NCBI GenBank assembly: GCA_947646735.1
Contig: CANTFK010000091.1
Location: forward strand, 41,105 to 105,104
Length of the DNA stretch: 64,000 nucleotides
Direction: 5' to 3'
Origin: Peronospora farinosa
Taxonomy: Eukaryota > Oomycota > Peronosporomycetes > Peronosporales > Peronosporaceae
This document shows positions 10,503 through 21,739 of the stretch, piece after piece. Position 1 is the first letter of the stretch. The number at the start of each line of letters is the position of its first letter. Below the pieces are notes generated by a model that saw nothing but the letters and a program-made list of their open reading frames with translations, did not search any database and was not told the DNA's origin. The position numbers and the translations under genes were made by a program.

Positions 10503-12105
10503 ATGCTCCGCCTTCCTTCGCGGACCCTGCGCCACGCACGGCTAGTTACCACACGTCGCCAGTGCTCTCACTCTCATGTGTCGATATATATTCATTTGCA
10601 GTCGCGTTCCATGGGTATTTTTTCAGACTTGAAGAACCAGCTTAAGACCGAGATGGAGAAAAACGAGGAGCTTAAGAAATCCTTCGAGGAGCTAGAGAAG
10701 ACAAAGAAGCAGTATAAGAGTGTTGGAAAGGCTGCTAAGGAGAAACTGAGTGAGATGGGCTCTGTGACGGAGGAAGCAGCTAGGAGCTTTCAGGAGCAGG
10801 CCTCGCAAGCCTCACAGAAAATTAAAGGATCTTATGAGAAGACTACCAAGGCCTCTGAAGCTGTCAAAACAGGACAGGAAGGTCGCGCAGAATCTATTCA
10901 CAAAAAAGTGGAGGGTGAGTCCGACAAGATCAAGAAGGATGGCGAGGTAAGCTGATCAGGATGTGATTTATAAATGAGACAATTGTAAACTCATTTGACT
11001 GGCTCCTTTGTGCTGTGCAGTATCCTGAGCACACGGATCAAGCGATGGATGGCGCTCGCGCCTTTGTGAAAAACTTCTTTGCTAGCATCGCTTCCCAAAG
11101 AAATAAACTTGTCCACCTTAACAAGTTTCCTAAATTGCGTGACGAGTGGAAGGAGGCCGCGCAAGAGCTATTTGGTAAAACAGAAAAACAGACGGTTGAC
11201 GAGGCTTTGGCCTCAGTTCGCACGCCGACTATGCAAGAGCCAAAGAAGACAGAAGACGACAGCGACGAGCCTGCAGAATACATGGGCATTAGTGCCTTGG
11301 TGGCTGTGAAGGAGAAGGAAAGCGCATGGCAGCGTGTGAGCGCTCGTTTTCGTGAAGCACCGATTATACAGGGAATTTTGAATGCCGCGAAGCAGGCGGC
11401 GAAGACAGATGCAGGAAAGAAGGTGCATCAGACGACGAAGCAGGTTAAGGACAAACTTAGCGACGCTCAAGAAGAAGTCCTGGAGGTCTGGGAGACAAGT
11501 CAAAATCCTTGGGTGTACCGACTGTCGTCAATTTATGACGGACTTTTTGGTGAGACCCCTATGGGTGTTGCAATCAAGGAGATTCGTCGAGCTGAGCCAG
11601 ATTTTATCTTAGAAAAGTGGAAGGAAAATATCGAGGAAATTGTTTTACCTGGAGTGCTGGAGGCGTTTCTGCGTGGCAACAGCCGAGACTTGAAGAAGTG
11701 GTTCGGCGAGGCAGCATACTCGCGTGTGAACATCGCTATTCGTGAGCGCAAGTCCGAGGGATTGGTCATGGATCCGCATGTGCTCAGCATTGACAATGTG
11801 GAAGTTATTGAAGCTACAGTACGTACAGCTTAATTGTGGAACAATTTGATGTGTTATATTTCTGACGTCAGATGTTATTACATTAGGCCGAGGACAAGCA
11901 AGCTCCGATCGTTTTAATGCGGTTTCAAGCACAGCAAATTAACTGTATCCGCAACCGTGAGGGCGAAGTAGTTGAAGGATCCGAGGACGAGGTGCTGGCT
12001 TACTACTACATTTTCGCCTTCCAGCGTGACTACGACGAGGAGCAGGAATTACTCCGCTGGAGAATCGTGGATCTCCACATGCAGCGTGGCGGTCGGTATT
12101 ATTAA
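10503..12105 (+). CDS. TIM44: Mitochondrial import motor subunit TIM44
   Basis: Exons 10503-10946, 11021-11818 and 11887-12105 give 486 codons with phase kept. Both introns are GT-AG and about 70 bp. The N-terminus (MLRLPSRTLRHARLVTTRRQ) is a good matrix-targeting sequence. It is followed by a highly charged helical segment rich in Lys/Glu (residues about 40-150) and then the Tim44 C-terminal domain, with WRVSARFREAPIIQGIL-type helices and PIVLMRFQAQQINCIRN near the end. TIM44 tethers mtHsp70 to the TIM23 channel on the matrix side of the inner membrane. It is divergent from HAS1. The short in-frame region before the charged domain matches the usual precursor layout. Confidence 0.9.
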
Positions 12106-12452
12106 AGAAGCGAGATGCACCATCACCGACGAATACGGAGATTGTTGGTAATGAACTCGTGAATAGACGGCAAATACTGCGTACAGCTATACTGAAATCC
12201 AGCTACTTCAACTATACATACATCAGCTTTACGTTGAAGTTTCCCTGACCATCATTCTGTTCCGCACGGGGGAAATGTCGTCCGCTCTCACTTTTACTTT
12301 CGCACGTACGAACAACAACAAATACGCTGCAGATACGATCGATGGGCGTCACCAGGAGGTAAGTACCTGTACAATTAGTTTATGCTTTGAACATTCGGTG
12401 AGATTGGTGATCTCGTGTTCTGTGCAGCTACCGCGAGCGCCAATCCAAGGAT
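12106..12452 (+). promoter_or_regulatory. DMC1 upstream region with probable 5'-UTR intron
   Basis: ATCATTCTGT at 12251-12260 fits the oomycete initiator. A probable GT-AG intron (GTAAGT at about 12360 to TGTGCAG ending 12427) lies before the DMC1 start codon. An upstream ATG at 12275 opens a short frame that does not join the DMC1 frame after splicing, so it may be a uORF. Confidence 0.4.
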
Positions 12453-14525
12453 ATGGACCTGCAAATTGCTGCAACGCCTCGCTTAAACGACAGCGATGAC
12501 GAAGAAGAATACAGCTTGTGCTCGTATGAGCCCATCGACCTGCTTCAGGACGCTGGCATTAACACGATAGATATTGCGAAACTTAAGAATGGTGGTTTTG
12601 CAACGATCGGACAGCTCTTTCAAGTTTCCCAGAGGAAATTGTTGGACGTGAAGGGGATCAGCGAGTCTAAAATGGACAAGGTACAAGTGATTAATATCTT
12701 TGTCGTACTACCGCTGGACATATTCTAAAATGGCACGAATGTTTTTGTGCGTAGCTTCTTCAAGCAGGCAGAAAGGTATTGCATCGTGATTCGAGGGAAA
12801 CCAAAATACGTTTAAGCATGCTGTGTCGTGTGCTAACACCAATCTATTGCTACAGCTAATGCCCGAAAAGAGCGGGTTCGTCTCGGCCAACACACTCTAC
12901 TTGCAAAGTCTACGCAAAGTTTTCATCACCACAGGATCAAAGCGTAAGAATAACATTATACCTCTCGTTTTGCGAGTTCCATTAGCCATGTTAATTGGAC
13001 GCGATTAATCTGCAGAGTTCGACCAAATTCTGGGGGGTGGCTTGGAAACTATGTCCGTTACAGAGGTAGGAAAGCAATACTTTCACAGACGCGTGAGCAA
13101 GTCTAACGGAAAAAATGTGTATTGGTAGGTCCACGGTGAATTTCGTACAGGAAAAACACAATTGTGCCATACGGTAACTTTCTCATTAATGACCAAAACG
13201 GAGCAATAGTTGCTGACTGCATGCGGTTCTACTAGCTCTGCGTGACAGCGCAATTACCCCGTTCACGAGGTGGAGGGGCTGGTACGAGCTATGGTATGTT
13301 AATATTTCAACACAAAATCTTGAACTCTTCAACTATGCATACCTAATTAGGAAAAGTCGCTTTTGTCGACACGGAAGGAACATTTCGGCCGGTAAGTTAC
13401 GCACGTCTAAGACCTATGCTTGAGGGCTATTATTCGTGTATTTGATGGAGCATATTGTTAGAATCGCGTCGCCGAGATTGCAAAGGAACGATACAACCTG
13501 GTAAAGTGTTGCCACGCAGCTGGCTTAGAACTGCTTCCCACGTCTAATTGCAAGTTTTTGTAGGATCCACAGGATGTTCTTGACAACATCATTGTAGCAA
13601 GGTTTTCTAGCCGCGTTAAAGTGTACTGTGTGAAGAATTTCTCACACGTTATTGCAGGGCTCATAGCCACGATGCTCAGATGGATTTCGTCATTAAACTT
13701 GGCGTTATTTTCGCGGTATGCATTAGCATAAAGATGCAGAAATTATTTGGCGTCTTACAGGTTTTGCATCGCAGGATCCTGACCAGGGTCCCTTTCGTCT
13801 GTTGATCATTGACTCGGTGACAGCGTTATTTCGCTCAGATTTTTCTGGAAAGTATGCGAAAACGCTTTTTCTTCATGAATTCTTTATTATTTTAATCAGG
13901 ATTCAAATCGAGTCGTTGCGCTGGCTCATCACGTTTACAATGTATAGAGTGGAGCTTAGTGAAAGACAACAGCGACTCAACCAACATCTTGTTCGGCTTG
14001 TAAAGCACGCCGAGGTATTTTAATGTGCTGCTGGCAGAATGTAGTAAAATACTACACAACTACTTCTTTTCATGTAGGAATTTAATATCGCGGTTCTTGT
14101 GGTAAACCAAGTGATGGCTGACCCGGGAGCTAATGTGATGTTTGGGTCCGCGATTAAGCCTGTCGGTAAGGTTAAAGGAAGGCAAGGAGTGGTATTTAAA
14201 ATCACTAACTGCTATTGTGCAGGTGGTCATGTGATGTCACATGGAGTTCACACGCGTATACTGGTTGGTGCTTTATAGAAATACGCCACGAGAGATGCAT
14301 TAGCCATTTGCATTTTCATTTAATCAACCGCTTTTGATGCAGATGAAGAAGGGGCGAGCTGACAATCGCATCTGGTATCCGTAATCGTGTTATAGAGCTT
14401 TCCGCGGCTTCGGCATTGATACTTATGTGCTGTTTTGCAGCAAAATCATCGACAGTCCATGCATGCCCGAAGCTGAGTGCTCCATCCAGCTATACACGGG
14501 TGGAATCACGGACTCAAACGACTAG
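12453..14525 (+). CDS. DMC1: Meiotic recombinase DMC1 (RecA/RAD51 family), 15 exons
   Basis: I modelled 15 exons: 12453-12680, 12856-12943, 13016-13065, 13129-13173, 13236-13293, 13351-13391, 13462-13500, 13564-13601, 13658-13715, 13775-13851, 13948-14014, 14078-14165, 14223-14263, 14343-14374 and 14441-14525. They total 1035 nt, 344 aa, the usual DMC1 length. The N-terminal helix-hairpin-helix domain (GINTIDIAKLKNGGF) is followed by Walker A GEFRTGKT, CVTAQLP (DMC1 rather than RAD51), VDTEGTFRP, Walker B LLIIDS, LFRSDFSG, ELSERQQRL, NQVMADPGA and GGITDSND. It forms filaments on resected ends for interhomolog strand exchange in meiosis. Splicing 13851 to 13948 removes an otherwise foreign insert before ELSERQQ. 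Confidence 0.88.
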
Positions 14526-14582
14526 TTCAGAGGGAATAATTTATTTTAGCAACGAACCTAACGTACAATCTAGCAATCAAGT

Positions 14583-16064
14583 CTACATATCTAGCGTCCC
14601 GTTTTCTTGGTTTTGGTCTTCGAGGACATACCAAGTCGGGTTGTGGGAGCATTTCACATCAGGATTAATGTTCTCCACGCCAATTTTTAGATCAAATGGC
14701 AGCGCTTCCAGATCCTCTTTCGCTATGTGTTCAATGTTTTGGTGCAGAACCTGCATGGCGAGGATCAATAGCGTAGACGGTTGGTACGTCATCGTGTAGC
14801 GAAAAACATCATTGTTGCGCTCTACGCCATTCGATCCACCAAAAACGAAAATGTGGTCGTTATGAAACACACTTGTGTGAAAGTCACGAGCGTCGGGCTG
14901 ATGGCCTTCTTCGTTGTAGTAAATTTTCCACTCATTAGTCCGCAAGTTCAGCTCACTCAGTTCGTTTTGCCTTGAACCGCTGTCGTCACGTCCACCAAAC
15001 ATGATCAACCGGTAGGGGTCACTCGACAATTGTGAAATTGTGTGCGCGATGCGTGACCGTGGAATGTCGCCACTACATTCCACGTCGTGCCACTCCAGAG
15101 TGTCCACATCGAGATAGTACGTGCTGATTGGCCCTTTGGGTGGATCGTAAAGACCACCGCCAATAACGTACATACGATTGGTGACTATGGCCACTTGATG
15201 CTTATACCGCGGGCTCGGGCGCTTGCCGTTTGTCTCTACTTTCTCCCAAACCTTCGTCATTTCATCATAAACGTATAGGTCATTCACGTATACGTGTCCA
15301 GAAGTGCCTCCAAAGAGATACAGCTTATTGTTGATAGCACAAAGGCTCTGGCCGTATCCTGGCGGCGGTTGTTTGCCTTTTGCCTCGATAACTGTCCAGT
15401 TCTTGTCGCGAATATTGAACTGCAACAATTTACCCATGTTTGTTTGCCCCCAATGCGGCCCTGATCCACCAAACAGGTACAGATTCGTCTTATCCGTTGA
15501 TGTACACCAAGCATGGGAGGCACGACCGTCTGTCAGGCAGAGTAAAGCTGTGAGTATAAAGATTTTCAAACACAATGCGATGGATTGCATGGGGATCCTA
15601 CCGGGATGGATACCGTTTGACGTCTTAATGTATTGCCAGCGGTGGCGAACCAGGTCAAACGCGTAGACATCGTTGTGGCAGTTTCCGTCGTTGTAGCCTC
15701 CAAACACGTACATCATGTCATCAACTGTAACATGCAAAGCTCGTTAACAAAATAATGTGCATCTCAAATGCAGCATAATGAGTGACGTACCAACTAGAGA
15801 CGAGTGACCGCTGCGCACCGGAGGCCGGTGGCCTGAAGTTGAAATCTTGGTCCAATTCGACGGCGTATCTTCTACAAAGAGCAACACCGACAGCGGGGTC
15901 ACTTGATTGTTCCTATTGGTTCCATAAAGTGATCGTGTTCCAAGTGCAGACCTACCTAGATCGTCTTCCTCATATGACAGCTCGGAACTGAAGCCAAAGC
16001 GTCGTGCGATGGGTGAACTGACCCATCGTGGGCTGCGCAGCAACTTGAACAGATCGTCGAACAT
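14583..16064 (-). CDS. Kelch-repeat protein
   Basis: Exons 16064-15791, 15724-15602 and 15529-14583 (minus) sum to 1344 nt (447 aa). Introns of 66 and 72 bp are GT-AG. The protein has about five kelch blades with YVFGGYNDG, LYLFGGSGP, LYLFGGTSG, MYVIGGGLY, LIMFGGRDD and IFVFGGSNG, each followed by conserved Trp/Tyr-containing strands. This predicts a beta-propeller used for protein binding. No BTB, BACK or F-box domain is visible. The frame upstream of the ATG at 16064 begins with GTG and has a stop just before, so I take MFDDLFKLL as the N-terminus. It converges on DMC1 with 57 bp between stops. Confidence 0.88.
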
Positions 16065-16953
16065 TCGTGCGTTGTACGGGTTTGAAGTCACAAGCGATCA
16101 GTCCTGAGCGACAAGCGGCAAGTTCGGTAGTGTGGCCAGTCGTTTTCGCTCTTCTTGTTTTTTGACTACTTATCGGATGGTACAACTCTTTCTGCGTCGC
16201 TTTGGTGTCTCTATCTTAGGGAAATTCCGCCGTCTTTTGCAGAATGGCTTGACTTTGTTTGCCTCCGACAGTTACCCGCTCTCTGACAGTTTCTTTACGG
16301 TAGACGTTTTTAGCAGCTAAGTCAGCCAGCTCGGTGGTGGACGAAATGTGAGACGTCGGTAGCAAGCATGTCGCCAAATTGTCGATGCTATTAGTAGAGC
16401 TTAAAATGCGTTTCAGCTCCGTGGAATAAAATTTATAACGTTTTCTTCAACTGCAATGATGAACATACAGTATAAACTTGCCAAGTCCGACATGGCAAAC
16501 ACATGCGTGCGACTCGTTTTGCACCGTTTGACAACGAGGTGACGTACAACGCGGCGAACAAGGATGGATTGTCCATATTGGTCTCACCATATGTTCAAGC
16601 TATTTTTTGGCTCGTAGCGTATCGGTTGAAGCGACGTAAAACGACGGTGTTGTTGTGGCAATTCCCAGAGTCGACAAGCCGCACATAGTCGCTGCAGTAC
16701 AAGTTCAAGCTGCAGTATTTTAGTACTAAGTACTACATGTACGTGTACAGATTTAGCAGAACACGATAACACGGCCGATGGTACAACGGACCCCGCTGGA
16801 GGTTCCACGAGTACACCTGAATGCTGCCTGATACAGCACAAATACGTGTGGTAGTTAACGACCGACTTCCGTGATTGACCGCCCGTTGTAAAATCTGGAC
16901 CGCCAGGCATGCTCGATCCATGAGAGAGTGTAAGTGCTGCTAGCGTACCAAGA
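16065..16953. other. Non-coding interval, end of the gene-rich arm
   Basis: Only short unrelated frames occur here. I see no recognisable gene, RNA or retroelement. This is the boundary between the gene-dense left part and the repeat-filled right part. Confidence 0.5.
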
Positions 16954-17599
16954 GATGGATCATCTAATTTGAAGAAGAACAGACCGTCTATTTCAAACAT
17001 TAAGGATTGGTAAGATGTCTGGAGTGCTTCTACCAGGACTTCGTCATTCTTCGCCTCGCTGGCTCAATCTGCTGGCTCGAGACGTCGGGCGTCACGGGGG
17101 ACACTCCGAAAAGGGCACGTGGAATCGGGTATTCAGCCCGAGGTGTAAACAGTGGCTCAATGATCGCAACAAGCGCCGGGCACCACACCGATCAGTCCCG
17201 ATCGACCGCTGATGCACCTGGACGGGGCCGATCAAGTCACGTTCTTGGCAAGTTCACTTCGTGGGACCGAGATTCGCGCTCGGCGATCGAATCGGCGGCT
17301 TGAAGGCTGACGTAGAATAGCAGGAACTATTGGGGAAAGAGGGAATGATAACCGCGGTCGTCGATCCTCTCCCCCCGGGGGTAACAGGGTTGGTGCTCCC
17401 CTTACGGTTCGCACGCTGCGCTTGCCCCCCATAGCGCACGCAGCAGAGGGAAAACCTCCCCCCTCTTATCCTGGGCCTCCCGTTGGAGGGACTTCCCGCC
17501 CTGGTCGGAGGGGGCCGGTTGACCGGCTCTTTGAAGGTCTTCGTCTCTTGGCCGTTGTTGCTCGAAGGCGCGAATTGGAAAGTGATGGATCATCTAATT
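16954..17599. mobile_element. GC-rich insertion between 16-bp direct repeats, origin unknown
   Basis: The 16-mer GATGGATCATCTAATT occurs at 16954-16969 and again at 17584-17599, about 614 bp apart, like a target-site duplication. The right-hand three quarters of the enclosed DNA is markedly GC-rich (for example runs of C and G around 17380-17520) compared with AT-richer flanks. It contains a 65-codon ORF at 17015-17212 without a recognised domain. No LTR, poly-A tail or clear tRNA-like boxes were found. A retroposed RNA or captured fragment is possible. Confidence 0.45.
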
Positions 17600-18310
17600 A
17601 AGACGATCCTTCCATCGTAGTAGAAAGTAGCCTTGATAATCTAGCTAGCGTTTGTGTAAGAAAAGCAAAGTTAATGTACTAAGGCGAAACGAGCAGCGGT
17701 TGCAGGTGGAACGATTCGCGTGAGAACGCTAGTGGCTTTAAAAGCAAATAGTTTTAAAAGCTACCGAATGGGGTTTATAACATACGGATCGGTGAGGCCG
17801 ACGCGGTCATTGCTCTGGGTTACGTGATGGCCTAGGTTTAGAAGAAAAAGCGACGCGGCGAACGATATCATTTACCTACAGACGGTACCGTATACAGCCT
17901 GCAACCAGTAGGCAGAAAGGATGAATCGTACCATCATGGAAAACGCACAAAGTATGCTACTGTACACCAACCCTGTTGAGATACACTAGACTAGTGCATC
18001 TTTATTGGGTTGGTTGACGTTGTAAGTAAGCGGTGTACCTCTCAAGGCAGCATTCAACCATGTCACCGTATGAGCTGGGCTTCAAGGTAATCGATACTAG
18101 ATCACTTTTACGTGTTTGGGATCGCATCGAAACGCTCATATTTAGAATGCAAAGAGGATAAGACTAGCTTCTATTGCATGCCTTTCGTGACGCAAAAAAA
18201 ACTAGAGTATTTCGCGTTTGACTTGTACGCTTTCACTCGCTTACGGTGTCGCGCTATGTGAAACTAGACGAACGTGAGGTGTATTGTTTATTTACTTACA
18301 GAGGGTTAAT
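17600..18310 (+). pseudogene. Relic of a Copia integrase
   Basis: Around 17920-17990 the + strand reads RMNRTIMENAQSMLLY, the part of Copia integrase that follows the catalytic glutamate (usually ERMNRTI). It ends in a stop. Further on, about 18010-18100, a frame ending YELGFKV resembles the next conserved stretch. No complete ORF remains. The rest of the interval shows nothing recognisable. Confidence 0.55.
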
Positions 18311-18791
18311 TGTGAACGAGGAAGTCAATGAAAAAGTATATTAGCTCTTATAGAAAACCCTACAAATATTTCTAGCCAATCACTATATGCTTAATCTAGA
18401 ACATTCTTCTGTAGCTCCCCAACATCTGTCAGTGGTGTCGTCCATGTTGGTCACATCAGCACGCCGCTTAAGCATCCGATGAGTTTCCGTCGTCAGCACT
18501 CCTTCTCGACAAAAAATTTCCAATGTTTGACTTCACCACGAGAATTAAAATTTCTTCGTCGAAATTGCCTTGGTTAGAAAATCGGCGAGCTGTAGCTTAG
18601 TATCTTTATACTCCAGCTGAATTACCGTGACCTTGACTTGATCACGGACAAAATGATATCGTATATCAATGTGCTTCGCACGACTTTGATATCCTTCATT
18701 TCTCGCGATAGCAATTGGTGTAACTGGGCATCTAGTTATACACAAACATTAAGTAATATACTTAATGTAAGGTCTATAAGTATCCATGATT
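18311..18791 (-). pseudogene. Copia-D tail, copy 1: 3' LTR plus end of RNase H
   Basis: On the minus strand the frame at 18745-18545 carries SRAKHIDIRYHFVRD and LADFLTKAIS, the C-terminal end of Copia RNase H. It is followed by a putative 3' LTR (18498-18311; minus-strand start TGCTGACGACGG after a GGAG purine stretch). The remainder of pol is missing. The right boundary at 18791 is where a Gypsy LTR begins. A homologous copy lies at 37140-37655, with the same order and the same AT-rich junction ATTAAGTAATATACTTAAT. Confidence 0.7.
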
Positions 18792-19429
18792 TGTAACGGG
18801 GTTACACGACGGTTGTAGCGTCTTTCCGAGAGTTTACGGTTGAAGTCCCCTTGTATTGCATATAATGCATTACTATACTTCTCTTTTAGAGAGGTATTAA
18901 GTATGAGCGTTAAGATACGGTATTCGGTAATACCGTATCTTATCGATTAGGATTCGATAAATCGATAACGCTTTACTAAGTACATCATACAAAGATGTTT
19001 AGACGATACGTCGTCCAATAGCAAAGTCTGCATATAATAATTACTATCCTAGTAATTAATCTAGTGTAGTGTACTTAGAGTAGGACTATTCATAAAATTT
19101 AAAGCATAAATAAAATCAGTTCTCATTTTGAGTTTAAGATCGCAAGTCGTTCTGACTTGTTCTCTTGTGCACTTCGTGCGTTGGTCTTCTGAACCTTTAA
19201 GCTTCTAGCTTGTTCTTGCACTCTGTGCGTTGGTTATCTGAACCTTAAGCTTATTGCTTGCTGACTAAAGTCTCTTTCCTCGTTCCTTAGAACAGGGTGA
19301 CTTTAAGTCGTTTAATTAGTTCCTCAGAACTAAGTGACTTTTAGCCTTAACTCTATTTAGTTCTCTAGAACTAAGAGGCTTCCAGCCTAAAGTCTTCCTC
19401 TGGCTAAAGAGCTGTGCAGATCGGCTACA
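18792..19429 (+). repeat. Gypsy-1 5' LTR
   Basis: Begins TGTAACGGGG and ends GGCTACA, two bases before a TGGTAGCAC primer-binding site. Only one copy exists because the 3' end of the element is lost, so the boundaries rest on termini and PBS position. Confidence 0.65.
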
Positions 19430-19431
19430 CT

Positions 19432-19449
19432 TGGTAGCACTTGTAGTCA
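19432..19449 (+). other. Primer-binding site of Gypsy-1
   Basis: TGGTAGCACTTGTAGTCA begins with TGG, complementary to a tRNA CCA end. The same TGGTAGCAC core follows the 5' LTRs of Gypsy-2 and Gypsy-3. TGGTAGC is also how PBSs for initiator methionine tRNA usually begin; the primer tRNA is not proven. Confidence 0.6.
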
Positions 19450-19489
19450 ATCCTACACCTGAGTCTTTAAAGACTGACCCTCTGTGAGG

Positions 19490-20489
19490 ATGGAGAATCA
19501 AATTCACCTCTCTGAGGCGCAACGATTCGCCTTAGATAAACTATCTGCGCTCGTCGGGCCCGATCAAATCGAGGCCCTTTTGGCCCAAGGCCCCGAGGTT
19601 CTAAATGCTCTTCTTGAGGCCTTCATGAGTTATGAGGCAACGCTCCTCGGGCAGGTCCATGACCAGGCAGCGTCATCTGCGCCAACACAGTACATTCCGG
19701 TACCTGTGCCCGATGCAGAGCCAAAGGCTCGCCCATTGTTTTAAATGTAAAGACCTTCGAGGGGGAGGAGGGAGAGAATATTCTCCTCTGGATCCGAGAA
19801 GTTGAAATGGCAATGGATGCCGCCATGCTTGCATCCGATAAGCAACGAGTTGGCTTGACCATTTCTAAGCTCGGTGGAAGAGCTAGAGAGTGGGCCCCAA
19901 CGAGCGATGGATCTGTAAATGCTGCATTTCCCACATGGGAAATGCTTAAAAAAATATTTAACTTGCGTGTTTGCACCGCCTAATCAGGCTTATCGTGTGC
20001 GCTCACGCTTCCTAGCTACCCGACAGGGTAAGAAAGAATTGTCGGACTATGTCCAAGAGTTGAGAACTCTCATTGCTGCTATGCAGCAGGACCCACTGGC
20101 AGAGGAAGTCCGAGTTACCATTTTTATGGAAGGACTTCGCACTGGGGTCGCCAAGAAGGAAGTTTTCCGTGTCCAGCCTTCGACTATCGAAGAGGCAGTA
20201 AGCATAGCGTTTAACGCTGAATTTAATTTCAAATCTGCTCGCTATGGTCTGCCATGGTATAATTCAAGTGCTTAACAGGGAGGAGCCCATGGACCTCAGC
20301 CATGCTGAAGAAGCTGAGCTTCAAGCTGCTGAGCAGCAAGGTATCATCCGTAGATGTTATATGTGCGAAAGCACTAGGCATCTCCGCCCTAGCTGTCCGT
20401 TGCGAAAGCAACGTTTAAATCGGCAAAGCCGAAACACTGCTCCTAGCCAAAAGGCGAGCACCGCAGGGGAAAACGTCAACTCCCAGTAG
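19490..20489 (+). pseudogene. Gypsy-1 gag (frameshifted)
   Basis: ATG 19490 opens a helical N-terminal part (MENQIHLSEAQRFALDKL). The capsid-like part continues in another frame with GGRAREWA and then at 19919-20275 with SRFLATRQGKKELSDYVQEL, typical of the Gypsy retrotransposon gag domain. A CCHC-like knuckle, CYMCESTRHLRPSC, lies at about 20359-20400 in a third frame. At least two frameshifts separate the parts. Confidence 0.75.
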
Positions 20490-20575
20490 GCGCGGGGCGC
20501 CCTACTAGGAAAGAACTAAGTTCTGCTGGATCTTTAGGAGGTAAAGGTAAACAGGGCTTAGCCCCAGGTGGTTCT

Positions 20576-21727
20576 GTGGATGCTCCCATAGAACAAGATT
20601 ACAAGCCAGGCTTGTTGGTTGTGTCGGCAATCGTTAAGGGTTTTGAGAAACCATGGTCAATTTTAATTGACTCAGGGGCGTCAGGGAATTATGTCCGACG
20701 TCGTTCCCTTGAAGGGAGTAAGCTGTATGCTGAGGCGCTAGAAGCGCAAGAGGGTGACAGTATAAACGTGCGTCTCGCGACCGGTGTACGTGTCACCGTT
20801 CCTAAAGTTCCGTTGAACTTAGGTGTGAAGTTCTTAGACTTCAATAGCGTTTAACGCTGTCTTGTCCTAGATTTGGACTCGAGATATGATCTTATTCTCG
20901 GTATGGCCTGGCTGGAACGCCATGAGCCGTGGATCGATTGGAGATCCAAAACTTTAGGCGCAACGCGCAATGTTCCTAGCGAAGCTTTGGAGAGTCATGA
21001 ACCCACCTTCGCTAGGAAACAAAAGTGCTATTGGCGCAAGCCATTAACTGAGTCAGTTAGTGTGATGGACATTGGAGTGTCTGAGTTGATAAACTCCAAT
21101 GTCAACAATAATAGTGTCGAGCAGAGCTCAGTGACACCTAGTGGAACGGCACGTGCTCCGTTGAGTGATACTCATAGTAATATTGAGACACTGGATGTCG
21201 GTAATGACATCGGCTCTCGTATAGAGCAAGAGAAGGTCGATGACCTTGTTAGTGAAGTCACTGGTACTAGTGTCTCACTGGATGTCGATAGTGACATCGG
21301 CGTTCGCATAGGGCAGGTTAATGTTAAGGGGTTTGTTGACCTTGGAGATAATAATTTTCCAAGTACTTCGAAGAGTACGGTCTCGTCAATGAGACGGCAA
21401 CGTCGCCAGATGGCGGCTGCAAGACGCAAGTCTTCTGTTATATCACGTAGTCATGTCAGTGACCAGCTATACACCCTGGTCAATGGAGTGACAGGTGATG
21501 TAGATGGTGAGGTTGACCTTGAGGCCCTCCCATCATTAAATGCTCTTTTAGAGCTAGACGAAATGTCTGTGGATGAAATTCATCAAGCCTTGAAGGCTGG
21601 TGCTCTATCCGATATGGTGGTCATTCGACCTAACCTCGAGCTGAACTCATCCTCGCTTGTCGATGAGACAGTCCTTGAAGTTAAAAAAGCGGCACTAAGT
21701 GCACGAAGTGGGGCATCTATTCTTTAG
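20576..21727 (+). pseudogene. Gypsy-1 protease and linker
   Basis: The retropepsin motif LIDSGASGNYV (catalytic Asp present) lies in the frame 20576-20854. After a stop, the flap and C-terminal part follow ([19 protein letters not shown], about 20880-20950). A 250-codon low-complexity linker then leads to RT. The linker is rich in Asp/Ser/Val, with [10 protein letters not shown] and [10 protein letters not shown] as an internal repeat. Confidence 0.75.
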
Positions 21728-21739
21728 AACCCCTCAAAT

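Noticed and set aside
13852..13947. Shorter intron in DMC1 ending at the AG before GATTCAAATC
   Set aside because: It keeps the frame but inserts about 15 hydrophobic residues before ELSERQQ; the later AG at 13947 removes them and restores family length.
12453..14525. RAD51 instead of DMC1
   Set aside because: CVTAQLP and LFRSDFSG favour DMC1; RAD51 usually has CVTCQLP and a Tyr-containing version of the second motif.
16584..17000. 138-codon minus strand ORF
   Set aside because: No domain, low-complexity composition, and it ends in one of the 16-bp repeats' flanks; no support as a gene.
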